The position numbers and the translations under genes are program-made. From assembly GCA_016185205.1 (NCBI GenBank), contig JACPOA010000031.1:186001-250000 (forward strand): a stretch of 64,000 nucleotides of DNA, given 5' to 3'. Positions within the stretch are counted from its first letter, which is position 1; the number at the start of each line of letters is the position of its first letter. Below the pieces are notes generated by a model. The model worked only from the letters and a program-made list of their open reading frames with translations, had not been told where the DNA came from and did no database searches. Positions 18,624 through 27,791 of this stretch are shown piece by piece. Source of the stretch: Hyphomicrobiales bacterium. Lineage in GTDB: Bacteria; Pseudomonadota; Alphaproteobacteria; Rhizobiales; Xanthobacteraceae.

Positions 18624-20026
18624 TTCGGTTGCTCCGGGTCGGTGAAAGTCTTGAGCGCGCTCTGCAGGTTGCTCTCGGCGTCGATCAGGAACGTCGCGGT
18701 GGTGACGATGTCCTCGCCTGGCTTGAGGCCCTCGACGATTTCGACATAGCCGTCGCCGCGGCGGCCGAGCTTGACCGGGCGCGGCTCGAAGCGGCCTTCG
18801 CCCTTCGACACCAGCACGATCTGCTGCTTCCCGTTGTCGATGATGGCGCTCACCGGAACGGTGGTGACGGCGCCATGGTCGGCGTCGGCGAGGAACGTGA
18901 CGTCGGCATACATGTCCGGTTTCAGCCGCTCGTCCGGATTGGCGACTTCGATGCGCACCCGCACAGTGCGGGTTTCCGTCTTCACTTCCGGATAGATGAA
19001 GGTGACTTTGCCCTCGACCGGCTGATTGCGATAGGCGCGGAACGTCACGGTGGCGCGGTCGCCCAGCTTGATCTCGGCCAGATCGCCTTCCGCGACGTCG
19101 GCTATTACCCAGACATTAGTCAGGTCGACGATGCGATAGAGTTCGTCGCCGGCAACGATCTTCTGGCCGTTAATCACGCGCTTGACCATGACGGTGCCGC
19201 CGGCCGGCGCCAGCCAGTCGATGATGCGCGGATTGCTGCCGCTGTCGCGGATCTCGCGGATGCGGGCTTCGGGCACGCCGAGATTGCGCAGCCGCTGCAT
19301 GGCGCCTTCGAGCGATTTGCCGAGGCCCACGTTCGCCGTACCGGACCAGCTCTTGGCCACCAGCAAATCACTGAATGCCTGCTGGATATCCGGGCTGTAG
19401 ACGCGGAACAGCGGCTCGCCGGCGCGCACGATCTGACCGGTGGTATTGACGAACAGGTCCTCGACATAGCCGTCCGAGCGCATGGTCACGATGGTGGCGC
19501 GGCGCTCGTCGATGGCGACGGTGCCGACCGCGCGCACCGGGCGCGTCAGCACGCGCGCCTCGGCCGGCTCGGTGCGCACGCCGCTGCGCTGCACGCGCTC
19601 GACGCTCACCTTGATGGTCTTGCCGTCGCTCGGCGCGTCGCCGTCATAGACGGCGATGTAATCCATCCCCATCGAGTCCTTCTTCGGCACCGGCGAGGTG
19701 TCGGGCAGACCCATCGGATTGCGATAGAAAAGTATCTTGCGGTCGCCTGCCGGCTTCGGCGGCTTCGGCGGATCGAAGCTCGGCTCGGCGTCGTCATAGA
19801 CCGGAAGGAAGGCGCGGCCCTGCGCGTCGTTCTTCGGCAGTGCCGACCAGTTGGGCGCGCCGCTCGGATCGCGATAGTAAAGAATAGTTCGCTCGGCCGC
19901 CGCCGCCCGCGGCGCAACGCTCAGCTGCGTCGCCGCGCTACCGGAGCGCTGGACATAGCCGTAGCCTGCGAGCGCAGCGCCCGCGAGCAGCAGCGACAAC
20001 AATAAGACGGCGCGATTTTGAGTCAT
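18620..20026 (-). CDS. cusB: Efflux RND periplasmic adaptor, CusB type, with two heavy-metal-binding repeats
   Basis: This 468-residue membrane-fusion protein with an N-terminal signal/anchor (residues 1-22) bridges CusA and an outer-membrane factor. Two copies of the short heavy-metal-binding repeat precede the barrel-sandwich region. Repeat 2 (about 98-128) is canonical, with YRNPMG and KKDSMGMDYIAVYD. Repeat 1 (about 48-78) keeps the frame (YYRDPSG, LPVYDD) but lacks the methionines (PS instead of PM, QGRA instead of MGMD). The adaptor body contains lipoyl-like and beta-barrel segments (VEDLFVNTTGQIVRAGEPLF; VNGQKIVAGDELY). It is translationally coupled to cusA. Confidence 0.93.
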   Translation of the reverse strand: MTQNRAVLLLSLLLAGAALAGYGYVQRSGSAATQLSVAPRAAAAERTILYYRDPSGAPNWSALPKNDAQGRAFLPVYDDAEPSFDPPKPPKPAGDRKILFYRNPMGLPDTSPVPKKDSMGMDYIAVYDGDAPSDGKTIKVSVERVQRSGVRTEPAEARVLTRPVRAVGTVAIDERRATIVTMRSDGYVEDLFVNTTGQIVRAGEPLFRVYSPDIQQAFSDLLVAKSWSGTANVGLGKSLEGAMQRLRNLGVPEARIREIRDSGSNPRIIDWLAPAGGTVMVKRVINGQKIVAGDELYRIVDLTNVWVIADVAEGDLAEIKLGDRATVTFRAYRNQPVEGKVTFIYPEVKTETRTVRVRIEVANPDERLKPDMYADVTFLADADHGAVTTVPVSAIIDNGKQQIVLVSKGEGRFEPRPVKLGRRGDGYVEIVEGLKPGEDIVTTATFLIDAESNLQSALKTFTDPEQPK

Positions 20027-20123
20027 GGCTGTCTCGTTTCGATCAAGCCTGCCGAGAAGACGGTTGAGCGGCGGCGGCCACAGCTGCGGCCACCGCCCGA
20101 TTTAAAGTTGACGCGCGGCCGGC

Positions 20124-20513
20124 TTACTTGACGGCCTTGAGGATGACCTTGCCGATTACCGTCTCCGGCTCGCCCTGCACCTTAGCGGAAACGCTCAGCA
20201 GATACCGGCCCGCCATCGGCAGATCGGTCTTGAAGGCGTAGACGCCGGGTTCCTTGCTGGGCACGGCGGCAACCGGCGACACCATGTCGGCCATGTTGTC
20301 GGGCCCCATGTCGACGCGGGTGCGCACGATGACGGCATCCGCCACCGGCTTACCGCTCGGCTTATGGGTGAGACGCACGGCGACCACCACGTCGTCGCCC
20401 TTCTTCCATTCCGGTGCGACCGACTCGAAGGCGTAGTCTGCGGCGCCTGCGAAGGCTGCAGCATTGGTCAGGCTCATCGTAACCGCGACCGCGAGTAGAT
20501 AGTTCGTCTTCAT
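20124..20513 (-). CDS. FixH-like / YtkA-like exported protein
   Basis: This 129-residue protein has a cleavable signal (MKTNYLLAVAVTMSLTNAAAFAGA). The mature domain has the FixH/YtkA pattern: VAVRLTHKPSGKPVADA, a methionine-rich segment VDMGPDNMADMVSP, and PGVYAFKTDLPMAGRY. FixH domains occur in cbb3-oxidase maturation and beside copper exporters. Here the gene is the second of the cus operon, 97 bp before cusB, and the Met-rich loop suggests periplasmic copper handling. Exact role is unproven. Confidence 0.8.
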   Translation of the reverse strand: MKTNYLLAVAVTMSLTNAAAFAGAADYAFESVAPEWKKGDDVVVAVRLTHKPSGKPVADAVIVRTRVDMGPDNMADMVSPVAAVPSKEPGVYAFKTDLPMAGRYLLSVSAKVQGEPETVIGKVILKAVK

Positions 20514-20625
20514 CTTAATATCTCCTGATGGCTTTTCCGATCGGCGCCGCTTCGTTGTGATTGAGCGGCAGCCGAATTGACGCGAGTATTCAAGCTCACG
20601 CCATGCTGAACGAGCGTGGAGGCGA

Positions 20626-21000
20626 TCAGGCGCGGGGCGGCCGAAAGGGCGGACTGCCGATCAGCGAGGAAACACTGATCCTCGCGCGCACCGGCTTGAG
20701 CGCAGCACTCTCGGGCGCCGAGTAGGCAATGCCGGAAACGTCGGTGTCGGTGAAGCAAATGCAGGTGGCCGCGCAGGCCGCGAGACGCCCGCCGTGATCG
20801 GCGGTCTTTTGCGTTTCGCTGGACGCGCCGTGGTGTTGTTGGTCGCAGTCCGGCATCGCTTGCGTGACCGCCATTTTCGTGGACGCGACGGCCGCAAAGC
20901 CGAGCGTCACCGGCAGCGTGGCGATGGCCACGGCCAGCAGCAGGACGAAAATGCTTCGAGCGGTACGTATCGTCACAGCGGCTTTCGTTAACGACGCCAT
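20626..21000 (-). CDS. Exported or membrane-anchored hypothetical protein with Cys/His/Met residues
   Basis: A 124-residue protein with an N-terminal hydrophobic segment (SIFVLLLAVAIATLPVTLGFA). After it come potential soft-metal ligands: AMPDCDQQHHGA and CAATCICF. I do not recognise a named domain. It is the first gene of the cus operon, 112 bp before the FixH-like gene, and such short Cys/His proteins are frequent at the head of copper-resistance operons, so periplasmic copper binding or sensing is a reasonable guess. The ATG at 21000 lies about 26 bases after the transcription start predicted from the upstream FixK-like box. Confidence 0.65.
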   Translation of the reverse strand: MASLTKAAVTIRTARSIFVLLLAVAIATLPVTLGFAAVASTKMAVTQAMPDCDQQHHGASSETQKTADHGGRLAACAATCICFTDTDVSGIAYSAPESAALKPVRARISVSSLIGSPPFRPPRA

Positions 21001-21032
21001 GGTGCGTCTAGCGATATTAGGTGCATCTATAA

Positions 21033-21076
21033 ATATTATGACCCGAGGTGCCCAGCCTATCTTTGATAAAGGTCAA
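21033..21076 (-). promoter_or_regulatory. FixK/FNR-like box and -10 element of the cus operon
   Basis: TTGAT-AAAG-GTCAA at 21063-21076 matches the FixK/FNR consensus TTGAY-N4-RTCAA. On the minus strand a TAATAT hexamer lies at 21033-21038. If transcription starts near 21026, the box centre is about 43 bases upstream, the class II activator position. This predicts low-oxygen induction of the copper efflux operon. The box is also about 150 bp upstream of the divergent PBP1A gene. Inference from sequence only. Confidence 0.6.
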
Positions 21077-21226
21077 ATGATGACCGTTGCAGCTAGCGTT
21101 AAGGCCGGCCAGGCCCGAAAAACGCCTGCTATCGGGGCCAAATCCCCCTTAACGAGCCCTTAAATCGGCCCCCGTAGCGTAACCCTCGGGGGACCGGCGC
21201 GACGCGCCGGCCACGTGGGTCGCGTC

Positions 21227-23341
21227 ATGGCATCGGGACGAGGACATTCGGACGCGCGCCGGGAGCCGGTGTTCGACAGCGGCCCCGACTTGCGCGTGGC
21301 GGCGGGCGAGCGCGCCGGCGCGGGCATACATAAATCCGCTAGGCGTCCGGGGCGCCGCAGGCGCTCATCCGGCGGCGGCGGCAAGCGGCGCTCGTTCATC
21401 GGCCGGCTGATCTATTGGAGCCTGGTGCTCGGCCTGTGGCTGGTGATCGGCGGCGTCGGCACGGTGGCTTACGTCGGCGCGCATCTGCCGCCGATCCAGT
21501 CCCTGGAAATCCCCAAGCGGCCGCCCTCGATCCAGATATTGGACATGGCGGGGCGCGCATTGGCCCGCCGTGGCGATCTGGCCGGCGCGCCCTTGGCGCT
21601 GAAAGAGATGCCTGCTCACGTTCCTCGGGCCTTCGTCGCCATCGAGGATCGGCGCTTCTACGAGCATTACGGCGTCGACCCGTTCGGCATCGCGCGCGCG
21701 GCTTTTGCCAACATTTTGCATCGCGGCGTGGCGCAGGGCGGCTCCACCATCACGCAGCAATTGGCCAAAAATCTCTTTTTGACTCAAGAACGTACCATCA
21801 CGCGCAAGCTGCAGGAGGCGATGCTGGCGCTCTGGCTGGAGCGCAAATTTTCCAAGACGCAGATTCTCGAACTGTATTTGAATCGCGTCTATTTCGGGTC
21901 GGGCGCCTACGGCATCGAGCAGGCCTCGCTGCGCTATTTCGGCAAGTCCGCCAGGCACATAAGCCTCGCCGAGGCCGCGCTGCTCGCCGGCCTGGTGAAG
22001 TCGCCGTCGCGTCTTGCACCGACGCGCAATTTCGACGGCGCCGAACGCCGCGCGCAAGTCGTGCTCGCGGCCATGGCCGAACAGGGCTTCATCAGCGACG
22101 CCAACGCGCATGTCGCGATGACGAAGCCGCCGCGCATCGTCGCGCAAACCGGCAACGGCGCGGTCAATTACGTCGCCGACTGGATCATGGACGCGCTCAA
22201 CGATGTGCTCGGCCATGTCGAGGAAGACATCGTGGTGCGCACTACGATCGATGCCGGCCTGCAGGCCGGCGCGGAACGCGCGCTGATCGACGAGCTGACG
22301 ACGAAGGGCGACAAGAACGGCGTCAGCCAGGGCGCGCTGGTCGCCATGACGTCAGACGGCGCAGTGCGCGCCCTGGTCGGCGGCCGCAACTACGCCGACA
22401 GCCAGTTCAATCGCGCGGTCGCCGCCAAGCGCCAGCCCGGCTCCGCGTTCAAGCCGTTCGTCTACCTGACCGCGCTCGAACGCGGGCTTAACCCCGACAG
22501 CGTGCGCGAGGACAGACCGATCAAGATCAAGGGCTGGCAGCCGGAAAACTACGGCCACGAATATTTCGGACCGGTCACGCTGACCAAGGCGCTGGCGCTG
22601 TCGCTCAACACCGTGTCGGTGCGCCTCACCATGGAATTCACGCCGATGTCGGTGATCCGCACCGCGCACCGGCTCGGCATTGCCTCCAAGCTCGAGCCCA
22701 ACGCCTCGATCTCGCTCGGGACGTCCGAAGTCTCGATGCTCGAGCTGGTCGGCGCCTATGCGCCGTTTTCCAATGGCGGCTTCGCGGTGGCGCCGCATGT
22801 CATCGAGCGCATCAGCGGCGAGCACGGCAAGCTGCTCTATGCGCACAGCGACCAGCAGCTCGGCCGCATCATCGAGGCGCGTTATGTGGACATGATGAAC
22901 ACGATGCTGCAGGAGACGCTGACCATCGGCACCGCGCGCAAGGCCACGCTGCCGGGCTGGCCGGCGGCCGGCAAGACCGGCACCAGCCAGGATTTCCGCG
23001 ACGCCTGGTTCATCGGCTACACCTCGAAGCTGGTCACCGGCGTCTGGCTCGGCAACGATGACGGTTCGCCGACCAAGAAGGTCACCGGCGGCGGCATGCC
23101 GGTCGAGATCTGGAGCCGCTTCATGCGCGAGGCGCATCAGGGCGTGCCGGTCGCGGCGCTCCCCGGCGCAAACGGCGGCGGCTTGTTCTCGGGACTGTTC
23201 GGCGGCCAGGCGCCGGAGCGATCGACGATCGGCATGGCGCCGGTGCCGCCGGCCGCGATCGGCGCAGGCGCCGGCAGCACGCCGCAGGCCCGCGGCGGCA
23301 GCATCGACAATTGGCTGATCGACAAACTATTCGGCCGCTGA
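21227..23341 (+). CDS. Penicillin-binding protein 1A (bifunctional glycosyltransferase/transpeptidase)
   Basis: This 704-residue class A PBP polymerises and cross-links peptidoglycan in the periplasm. A basic cytoplasmic tail and one transmembrane helix (LIYWSLVLGLWLVIGGVG) lead to the GT51 domain, with catalytic glutamate E140 (AIEDRRFYEHYG) and the GGSTITQQLAKN motif. The transpeptidase motifs are S406-AFK, S459-LN and K583-TGT. I chose the ATG at 21227; a GTG at 21215 is in frame. The stop overlaps the convergent MFS gene by 15 bp. Confidence 0.95.
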   Translation: MASGRGHSDARREPVFDSGPDLRVAAGERAGAGIHKSARRPGRRRRSSGGGGKRRSFIGRLIYWSLVLGLWLVIGGVGTVAYVGAHLPPIQSLEIPKRPPSIQILDMAGRALARRGDLAGAPLALKEMPAHVPRAFVAIEDRRFYEHYGVDPFGIARAAFANILHRGVAQGGSTITQQLAKNLFLTQERTITRKLQEAMLALWLERKFSKTQILELYLNRVYFGSGAYGIEQASLRYFGKSARHISLAEAALLAGLVKSPSRLAPTRNFDGAERRAQVVLAAMAEQGFISDANAHVAMTKPPRIVAQTGNGAVNYVADWIMDALNDVLGHVEEDIVVRTTIDAGLQAGAERALIDELTTKGDKNGVSQGALVAMTSDGAVRALVGGRNYADSQFNRAVAAKRQPGSAFKPFVYLTALERGLNPDSVREDRPIKIKGWQPENYGHEYFGPVTLTKALALSLNTVSVRLTMEFTPMSVIRTAHRLGIASKLEPNASISLGTSEVSMLELVGAYAPFSNGGFAVAPHVIERISGEHGKLLYAHSDQQLGRIIEARYVDMMNTMLQETLTIGTARKATLPGWPAAGKTGTSQDFRDAWFIGYTSKLVTGVWLGNDDGSPTKKVTGGGMPVEIWSRFMREAHQGVPVAALPGANGGGLFSGLFGGQAPERSTIGMAPVPPAAIGAGAGSTPQARGGSIDNWLIDKLFGR

Positions 23342-24547
23342 AGCCTGTTCACTCTTGCCGGCGCGGGCGCGCAGCGCGCGCGTCGAAATCCACAGCAGCA
23401 GCGACGCGCAGCCCATGACCGCTACCGCGGCCGCGAGCGGCCATGCGCTTTGCCCGAGCAGCCAGCCGACCACCGCCCCGCACAGCGCCGCGGCAGTCTG
23501 CTGGATGAAGCCGAGCAGCGCGGAAGCGGCGCCCGCGCGCTCGGGAAACGGCGTCATGGCGCCGGCGATCGCTTGCGGCAGCACCATGCCGAGGCCGGCG
23601 AGATAGAGCGCCATCGGCAATACCAGCGAAGCAGCGGAGGTCAGCCCGAGCGCGAGCGCCACCACCATACCGAGCCCGCCGCCCGCCATCGCGGCGGCGC
23701 CGATGCCGAGCGTGCGGTCGATCCCGAGCCGCATCACCAGCCGCGCCGCCAGCATTGTGCCGCCCATATAGCCGACCGAGCCAACCGCGAAGGCGACGCC
23801 GAATTGGAACGGCGTGAGGCCATAGAGATTTTGCAGCACGAAGGATGTCCCGGAAATCCAGGCGAACAGTCCGCCGAAGCCGGTCGAAGCCAGCCCGAGA
23901 TAGGCAAGATAGGCCGGGTTGCGCGCCACCACGCGATAGGACCTGAGCATCGAGGCCGGTGACACCGGCTCGGCCGCGCGCGCGGGCAAGGTTTCCGGCA
24001 GCAGCGGCCAGACAATCGCCGCGCCGATCAGTCCGCCGCCGACCAGAGTGAAAAAGACCGAGCGCCAACCGAAACCGGTCTGCAACAGGCCGCCGCCGAT
24101 CGGCGCCAGCACCGGCGCCAGCGCCATCACCGCACCCATCACCGACAATTCGCGCCCTGCCCGCGCGCCGGAATAAAGATCGCGCACGATGGCGCGCGCC
24201 AGCACGATGCCGCTGGAGCCGCCCAGAGCCTGCACGGCGCGCGCAACGATCAGCATCTCAATGGACGTCGCCAGCGCACAGGCGAGACTCGCCGCGCAAT
24301 AGAGCGCGAGCGCGGTCAGCAGAACCGGCTTGCGGCCATGCCGGTCGGATAGCGGCCCGTAGACGATCTGCCCGACCGCGAAGCCGATCAGATAGGCCGA
24401 GATGGTGAGCTGCACTTGCGCCGTGGAGGCGCCGAGTTGGCGCGCGATGTCCGGCAGTGAAGCCAGATACATATCGGTGCTGAGCGGCCCGATCGCAGTC
24501 AAAGCCGCCAGCAATGCCGTGAGCGCGAAAGTACCGGGACGCAGCAT
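23327..24547 (-). CDS. MFS multidrug exporter, Bcr/CflA family
   Basis: This 406-residue protein has 12 predicted membrane segments. It begins with the Bcr/CflA pattern: an acidic residue in TM1 (GPLSTDMYLASLP), the antiporter-type loop QIVYGPLSDRHGRKPVLL, and LGGSSGIVLARAIVRD in TM4. Members export drugs (bicyclomycin, chloramphenicol, sulfonamides) or small metabolites such as cysteine by proton exchange. It appears monocistronic, overlapping the end of the PBP1A gene tail-to-tail; the next gene downstream lies on the opposite strand. Confidence 0.92.
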   Translation of the reverse strand: MLRPGTFALTALLAALTAIGPLSTDMYLASLPDIARQLGASTAQVQLTISAYLIGFAVGQIVYGPLSDRHGRKPVLLTALALYCAASLACALATSIEMLIVARAVQALGGSSGIVLARAIVRDLYSGARAGRELSVMGAVMALAPVLAPIGGGLLQTGFGWRSVFFTLVGGGLIGAAIVWPLLPETLPARAAEPVSPASMLRSYRVVARNPAYLAYLGLASTGFGGLFAWISGTSFVLQNLYGLTPFQFGVAFAVGSVGYMGGTMLAARLVMRLGIDRTLGIGAAAMAGGGLGMVVALALGLTSAASLVLPMALYLAGLGMVLPQAIAGAMTPFPERAGAASALLGFIQQTAAALCGAVVGWLLGQSAWPLAAAVAVMGCASLLLWISTRALRARAGKSEQASAAE

Positions 24548-24627
24548 GAGTTAGGATTTCCGGTGATAGTCGCGCCCGTGACTATCTCATGAACCGCGGT
24601 AGCGCCAGCGATGCGCCGGCATGGCTG

Positions 24628-25398
24628 TCAACCGCCCTGCAACCCGTAGCGATGCAGTTCGGCGCCATGCGCCTCAAGCCAGCTCTTGGCGCTGCGCATA
24701 TGCGGACAGATGCGCTCGACCAGCCGCCAGAACGCCCGGCTGTGGTTCATCTCGACCAGATGCGCGACCTCGTGGGCGGCGAGATAATCGAGCACGAAGG
24801 GCGGCGCCAGGATCAGCCGCCATGAGTAGGACAGCACGCCGGTGGTCGAGCACGAGCCCCAGCGGCTCGACGGATCGCGGATCGACACGCGCTTGATGCT
24901 GACGGCGAGCGCGTCGGCCGCGCGCCGGCTGGCCGCTTCCAGATCGCGCTTGGCCTCGCGCTTGAGGAAATCGCGCACCCGGCGCGCAACGTACGGCGCC
25001 TGCCCGGCGACGCAGAGCAGGCGCTCGTCGGCCTCCCCGGTCTCGATCCAGACCGTGCCACGCGCAGCGCGCCGGTGCACGATGCGGTGCGCGGCGCCGC
25101 GCAGCGGCAGCAGCGCACCGTCGGCAAAGGGCGCGGCGTCGGGAAGCCGCTGCAGCCGCGCCGCGATCCAGGCGCCGTGCTTCTGCGCGAATTCACGCGC
25201 CTGCGTCAGGCTGCCGCGCGGCGGCATGGTGAGCACGACGTCGCGCGTGGCGGAATGGATGCGCAACGTATAGCGACGCGCCTGTCGGTGGCGGCGCACA
25301 CGCACCAGATAGACCTCGCGCTCGAACGCGATGCTGATCGCCGAAGGCTCGGTCGGCCGGCGGAAGAGTAAGGCGCGCAGCGGCAGGGACATCGTCAA
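24628..25398 (-). CDS. YgjP-like (DUF45) metal-dependent hydrolase
   Basis: This 256-residue protein of the YgjP/SprT-like M48 group has the zinc motif H209-E210-V-A-H213 (LAAHEVAHL), followed by NHS (H219) as probable third ligand and a C-terminal SAKSWLEAHG. The central RDPSSRWGSCSTTGVLSYSW block is the family signature. Biological role is not well defined; family members are predicted metallopeptidases. It lies 56 bp downstream of phaZ on the same strand, but a functional link is not evident. Confidence 0.9.
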   Translation of the reverse strand: MTMSLPLRALLFRRPTEPSAISIAFEREVYLVRVRRHRQARRYTLRIHSATRDVVLTMPPRGSLTQAREFAQKHGAWIAARLQRLPDAAPFADGALLPLRGAAHRIVHRRAARGTVWIETGEADERLLCVAGQAPYVARRVRDFLKREAKRDLEAASRRAADALAVSIKRVSIRDPSSRWGSCSTTGVLSYSWRLILAPPFVLDYLAAHEVAHLVEMNHSRAFWRLVERICPHMRSAKSWLEAHGAELHRYGLQGG

Positions 25399-25454
25399 CC
25401 CAGAATCGGTTTGCAGATGTCAGTGTGCCACAGCTAAGCGCTTCAAGGCGAGAT

Positions 25455-26885
25455 CTACTCGACGGCGGCCAGCTTGGCAGCACCGGCATGGGCGGCATGG
25501 GCGGCACCATTGCCGTGCTGGCTGCGCCGGCCATCGTGCGACAGCACGAAGTCGGCGATGCGCGGCGCGATTTCGGAGCGGAAGCGCGAGCCATTGAACA
25601 CGCCGTAATGGCCGACCGCCGGCTGCACGTAATGCACCTTGTTGTCGGACGGGATATGCATGCACAGCCGATGCGCGGCCTCGGTCTGGCCGACCGCGGA
25701 GATATCGTCGTGCTCGCCCTCCACCGTCATCAAGGCGACGCGCTTGATCTGCGCCGGATCGATCGGACGGCCGCGATGCGTCATCTCGCCCTTGGGCAGC
25801 GCGTGACGGATGAACACGGTGTCGACGGTCTGCAGATAGAACTCGGCGGCGAGATCCATGACCGCGAGATATTCGTCGTAGAATTCGCGATGCTTCTGCG
25901 CCGAGTCGCCGTCGCCTTTGACCAGATGGCGGAACAGATTTTGATGCGCCTCGATGTGGCGGTCGAGATTCATGCTGACGAAGCCGTGTAGCTGCAAGAA
26001 GCCCGGATAGACATCGCGCATGAAACCGGGATGCGGGAACGGCACCTTGGTGACGACGTGGTTGCGGAACCAGTCGATCCCGCGCGACTCGGCCATCTTG
26101 TTGACCGCGTTGGAATTGATGCGGGTGTCGATCGGCCCGCCCATCAGAATCATGGAATGCGGGACATAAGGGTCCTTGTCGGCTTCCATCAGCGCCACCG
26201 CCGCCAGCACCGGCACCGACGGCTGGCACACCGCGATCACATGCGCGTCGCCGCCCAGCATGTGCAGCATGGAAATGATGTAGTCGATATAGTCGTCGAG
26301 ATCGAAGCGGCCATCCGACAACGGCACCGAGCGGGCGCTTTGCCAGTCGGTGATATAGACATCGTGGTTGGGCAGGAACGCCTCGACCGTGCCGCGCAGC
26401 AGCGTGGCGTAGTGGCCCGACATCGGTGCCACCAGCAGGAGCTTCGGCTGCGGACGGCGCGGCGCGCGGGTGAAGGCACGTTCGAAATGCAGCAGCCGGC
26501 AGAACGGGCGTTCCCAGACGGTGTTGATATGGATCGGTACGCGCTCGCCGCCGACGGTGATGGCATCGATCTGCCATTCCGGACGGCCGTAGCGGCGCGT
26601 CACCCGCTCGAACAATTCCATGCTCGCCGCGATCGACTTGCCGTAGGTCGTGTGCGCGAAGGGATTGGCCGGATTGCGGTAGAACAGGCGGGCGGCGTCG
26701 GCGAAGGCGCGCGCCGGATCGAGCGCGGCATGGCCCATTTCGTAGAGCCAGTACATCGGCGTCGCCAGCAATACACCGGCCTCGCCGGGCAGCCGTGCGG
26801 CTCCGTCGAACTCGCCGATCGGCGTCGGCTTGATTTCTTTCCCCACCCCGTGCTGCACCGCAGCAGAGTGTCGTGTTTCGGTCAT
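25455..26885 (-). CDS. phaZ: Intracellular polyhydroxyalkanoate (PHB) depolymerase
   Basis: This enzyme hydrolyses stored native PHB granules to hydroxybutyrate oligomers. It has 476 residues from the ATG at 26885. The lipase-box-like AVCQPSVPVL carries a cysteine nucleophile (C220), as in Ralstonia-type intracellular PhaZ, with an acidic residue in GEHDDISAVGQT and a histidine in PAVGHYGVFNGSRFR completing the triad. The frame is open 15 codons further (ATG at 26930), but the family normally starts near MTETRH. The upstream 87 bases are strikingly A/T-rich and probably hold the promoter (a TTGACT at 26925-26930 on this strand). The C-terminal Ala/His-rich tail is low complexity. Confidence 0.93.
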   Translation of the reverse strand: MTETRHSAAVQHGVGKEIKPTPIGEFDGAARLPGEAGVLLATPMYWLYEMGHAALDPARAFADAARLFYRNPANPFAHTTYGKSIAASMELFERVTRRYGRPEWQIDAITVGGERVPIHINTVWERPFCRLLHFERAFTRAPRRPQPKLLLVAPMSGHYATLLRGTVEAFLPNHDVYITDWQSARSVPLSDGRFDLDDYIDYIISMLHMLGGDAHVIAVCQPSVPVLAAVALMEADKDPYVPHSMILMGGPIDTRINSNAVNKMAESRGIDWFRNHVVTKVPFPHPGFMRDVYPGFLQLHGFVSMNLDRHIEAHQNLFRHLVKGDGDSAQKHREFYDEYLAVMDLAAEFYLQTVDTVFIRHALPKGEMTHRGRPIDPAQIKRVALMTVEGEHDDISAVGQTEAAHRLCMHIPSDNKVHYVQPAVGHYGVFNGSRFRSEIAPRIADFVLSHDGRRSQHGNGAAHAAHAGAAKLAAVE

Positions 26886-26972
26886 GACGTCAACATAAGT
26901 ATAAGTCCTTGGCGCCGGGTATACAGTCAAAAAAATAGCATAAAATCTCTGTAATAATTGGACTTTTTTAAC

Positions 26973-27791
26973 CTATTCGCCGGTCTGCAGCAGCGAGCCC
27001 TGCACCCTTGCGCTCTGCAGCAGCTTGAGAAAGGCCAATGACGCAACTGCGAACAGCAGCACGTTGAGCGCCAGCGATTCGAGCATCAGGTCGGCGCGGA
27101 AGACATGGTCGATCAGCAGCGCCCGCATGCCCTCAAACACATAGGTCGGCGGCAGCGACCAGGCCACGTATTGCAGGAAGTCGGGCAATATCGATACCGG
27201 GTAGTAGACGCAGGTGAGCGGCAGGAACAGGAACATGATGGTCCAGGCCATGCCCTCCGCGCCCATGCCGTTGCGCAACAACAGTCCGGCGACAAAAATG
27301 CCGATCGCCCAACTGGTGAGCATGAGGTTGGCGAAGAAGGCCGCCAGCGCCAAGCCGAGCGACCACAGATTGAAGTCGAAGAAGGCAATGGCCAGCAAGC
27401 TCACCGGCACCATGCCGATCGCCAACCGCACGATGCTCATGATCATCAGCGCGGCGATGAACTCGACCGGGCGCAGCGGCGAGATCATGATGTTGCCGAG
27501 GTTGCGCGACCACATTTCCTCCAAGAATGAAATCGAAAATCCGAGTTGGCCGCGGAACAAAATGTCCCACAGCAGCACCGAGCCGATGAACAAGCCGCCG
27601 GCCTGCGCGAAGAAGCCTACATTCTGCGACACGTAAAGCTGCAGGAAGCCCCACATCAGCATCTGCACGGCCGGCCAATAGATCAGGTCGAGAATGCGCG
27701 GCCAAGACGAGCGCAGCAGGTACCAGTAGCGCCGCACCATGGCGGCGACGCGATTAAGCGAAAAGTCGACGCCGCTGTCGCTGATGCTCAT
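26973..27791 (-). CDS. ABC-2 type transporter permease
   Basis: A 272-residue membrane protein with about six transmembrane segments and the ABC-2 family pattern (LGNIMISPLRPVEFIAALM and the PLTCVYYPVSILPDFLQYVAWSLPPTYVFEG region). It forms an exporter with the ATPase encoded immediately upstream, whose stop overlaps this start by 4 bases. The frame extends upstream but only within the ATPase gene. Substrate is unknown; related systems export drugs, polysaccharides or lipids. The pair is divergent from the actS-actR redox regulators. Confidence 0.9.
   Translation of the reverse strand: MSISDSGVDFSLNRVAAMVRRYWYLLRSSWPRILDLIYWPAVQMLMWGFLQLYVSQNVGFFAQAGGLFIGSVLLWDILFRGQLGFSISFLEEMWSRNLGNIMISPLRPVEFIAALMIMSIVRLAIGMVPVSLLAIAFFDFNLWSLGLALAAFFANLMLTSWAIGIFVAGLLLRNGMGAEGMAWTIMFLFLPLTCVYYPVSILPDFLQYVAWSLPPTYVFEGMRALLIDHVFRADLMLESLALNVLLFAVASLAFLKLLQSARVQGSLLQTGE

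Noticed and set aside
18629-20005. Open frame of 458 codons opposite cusB
   Set aside because: Shadow of cusB with the same biased composition and no conserved motif.
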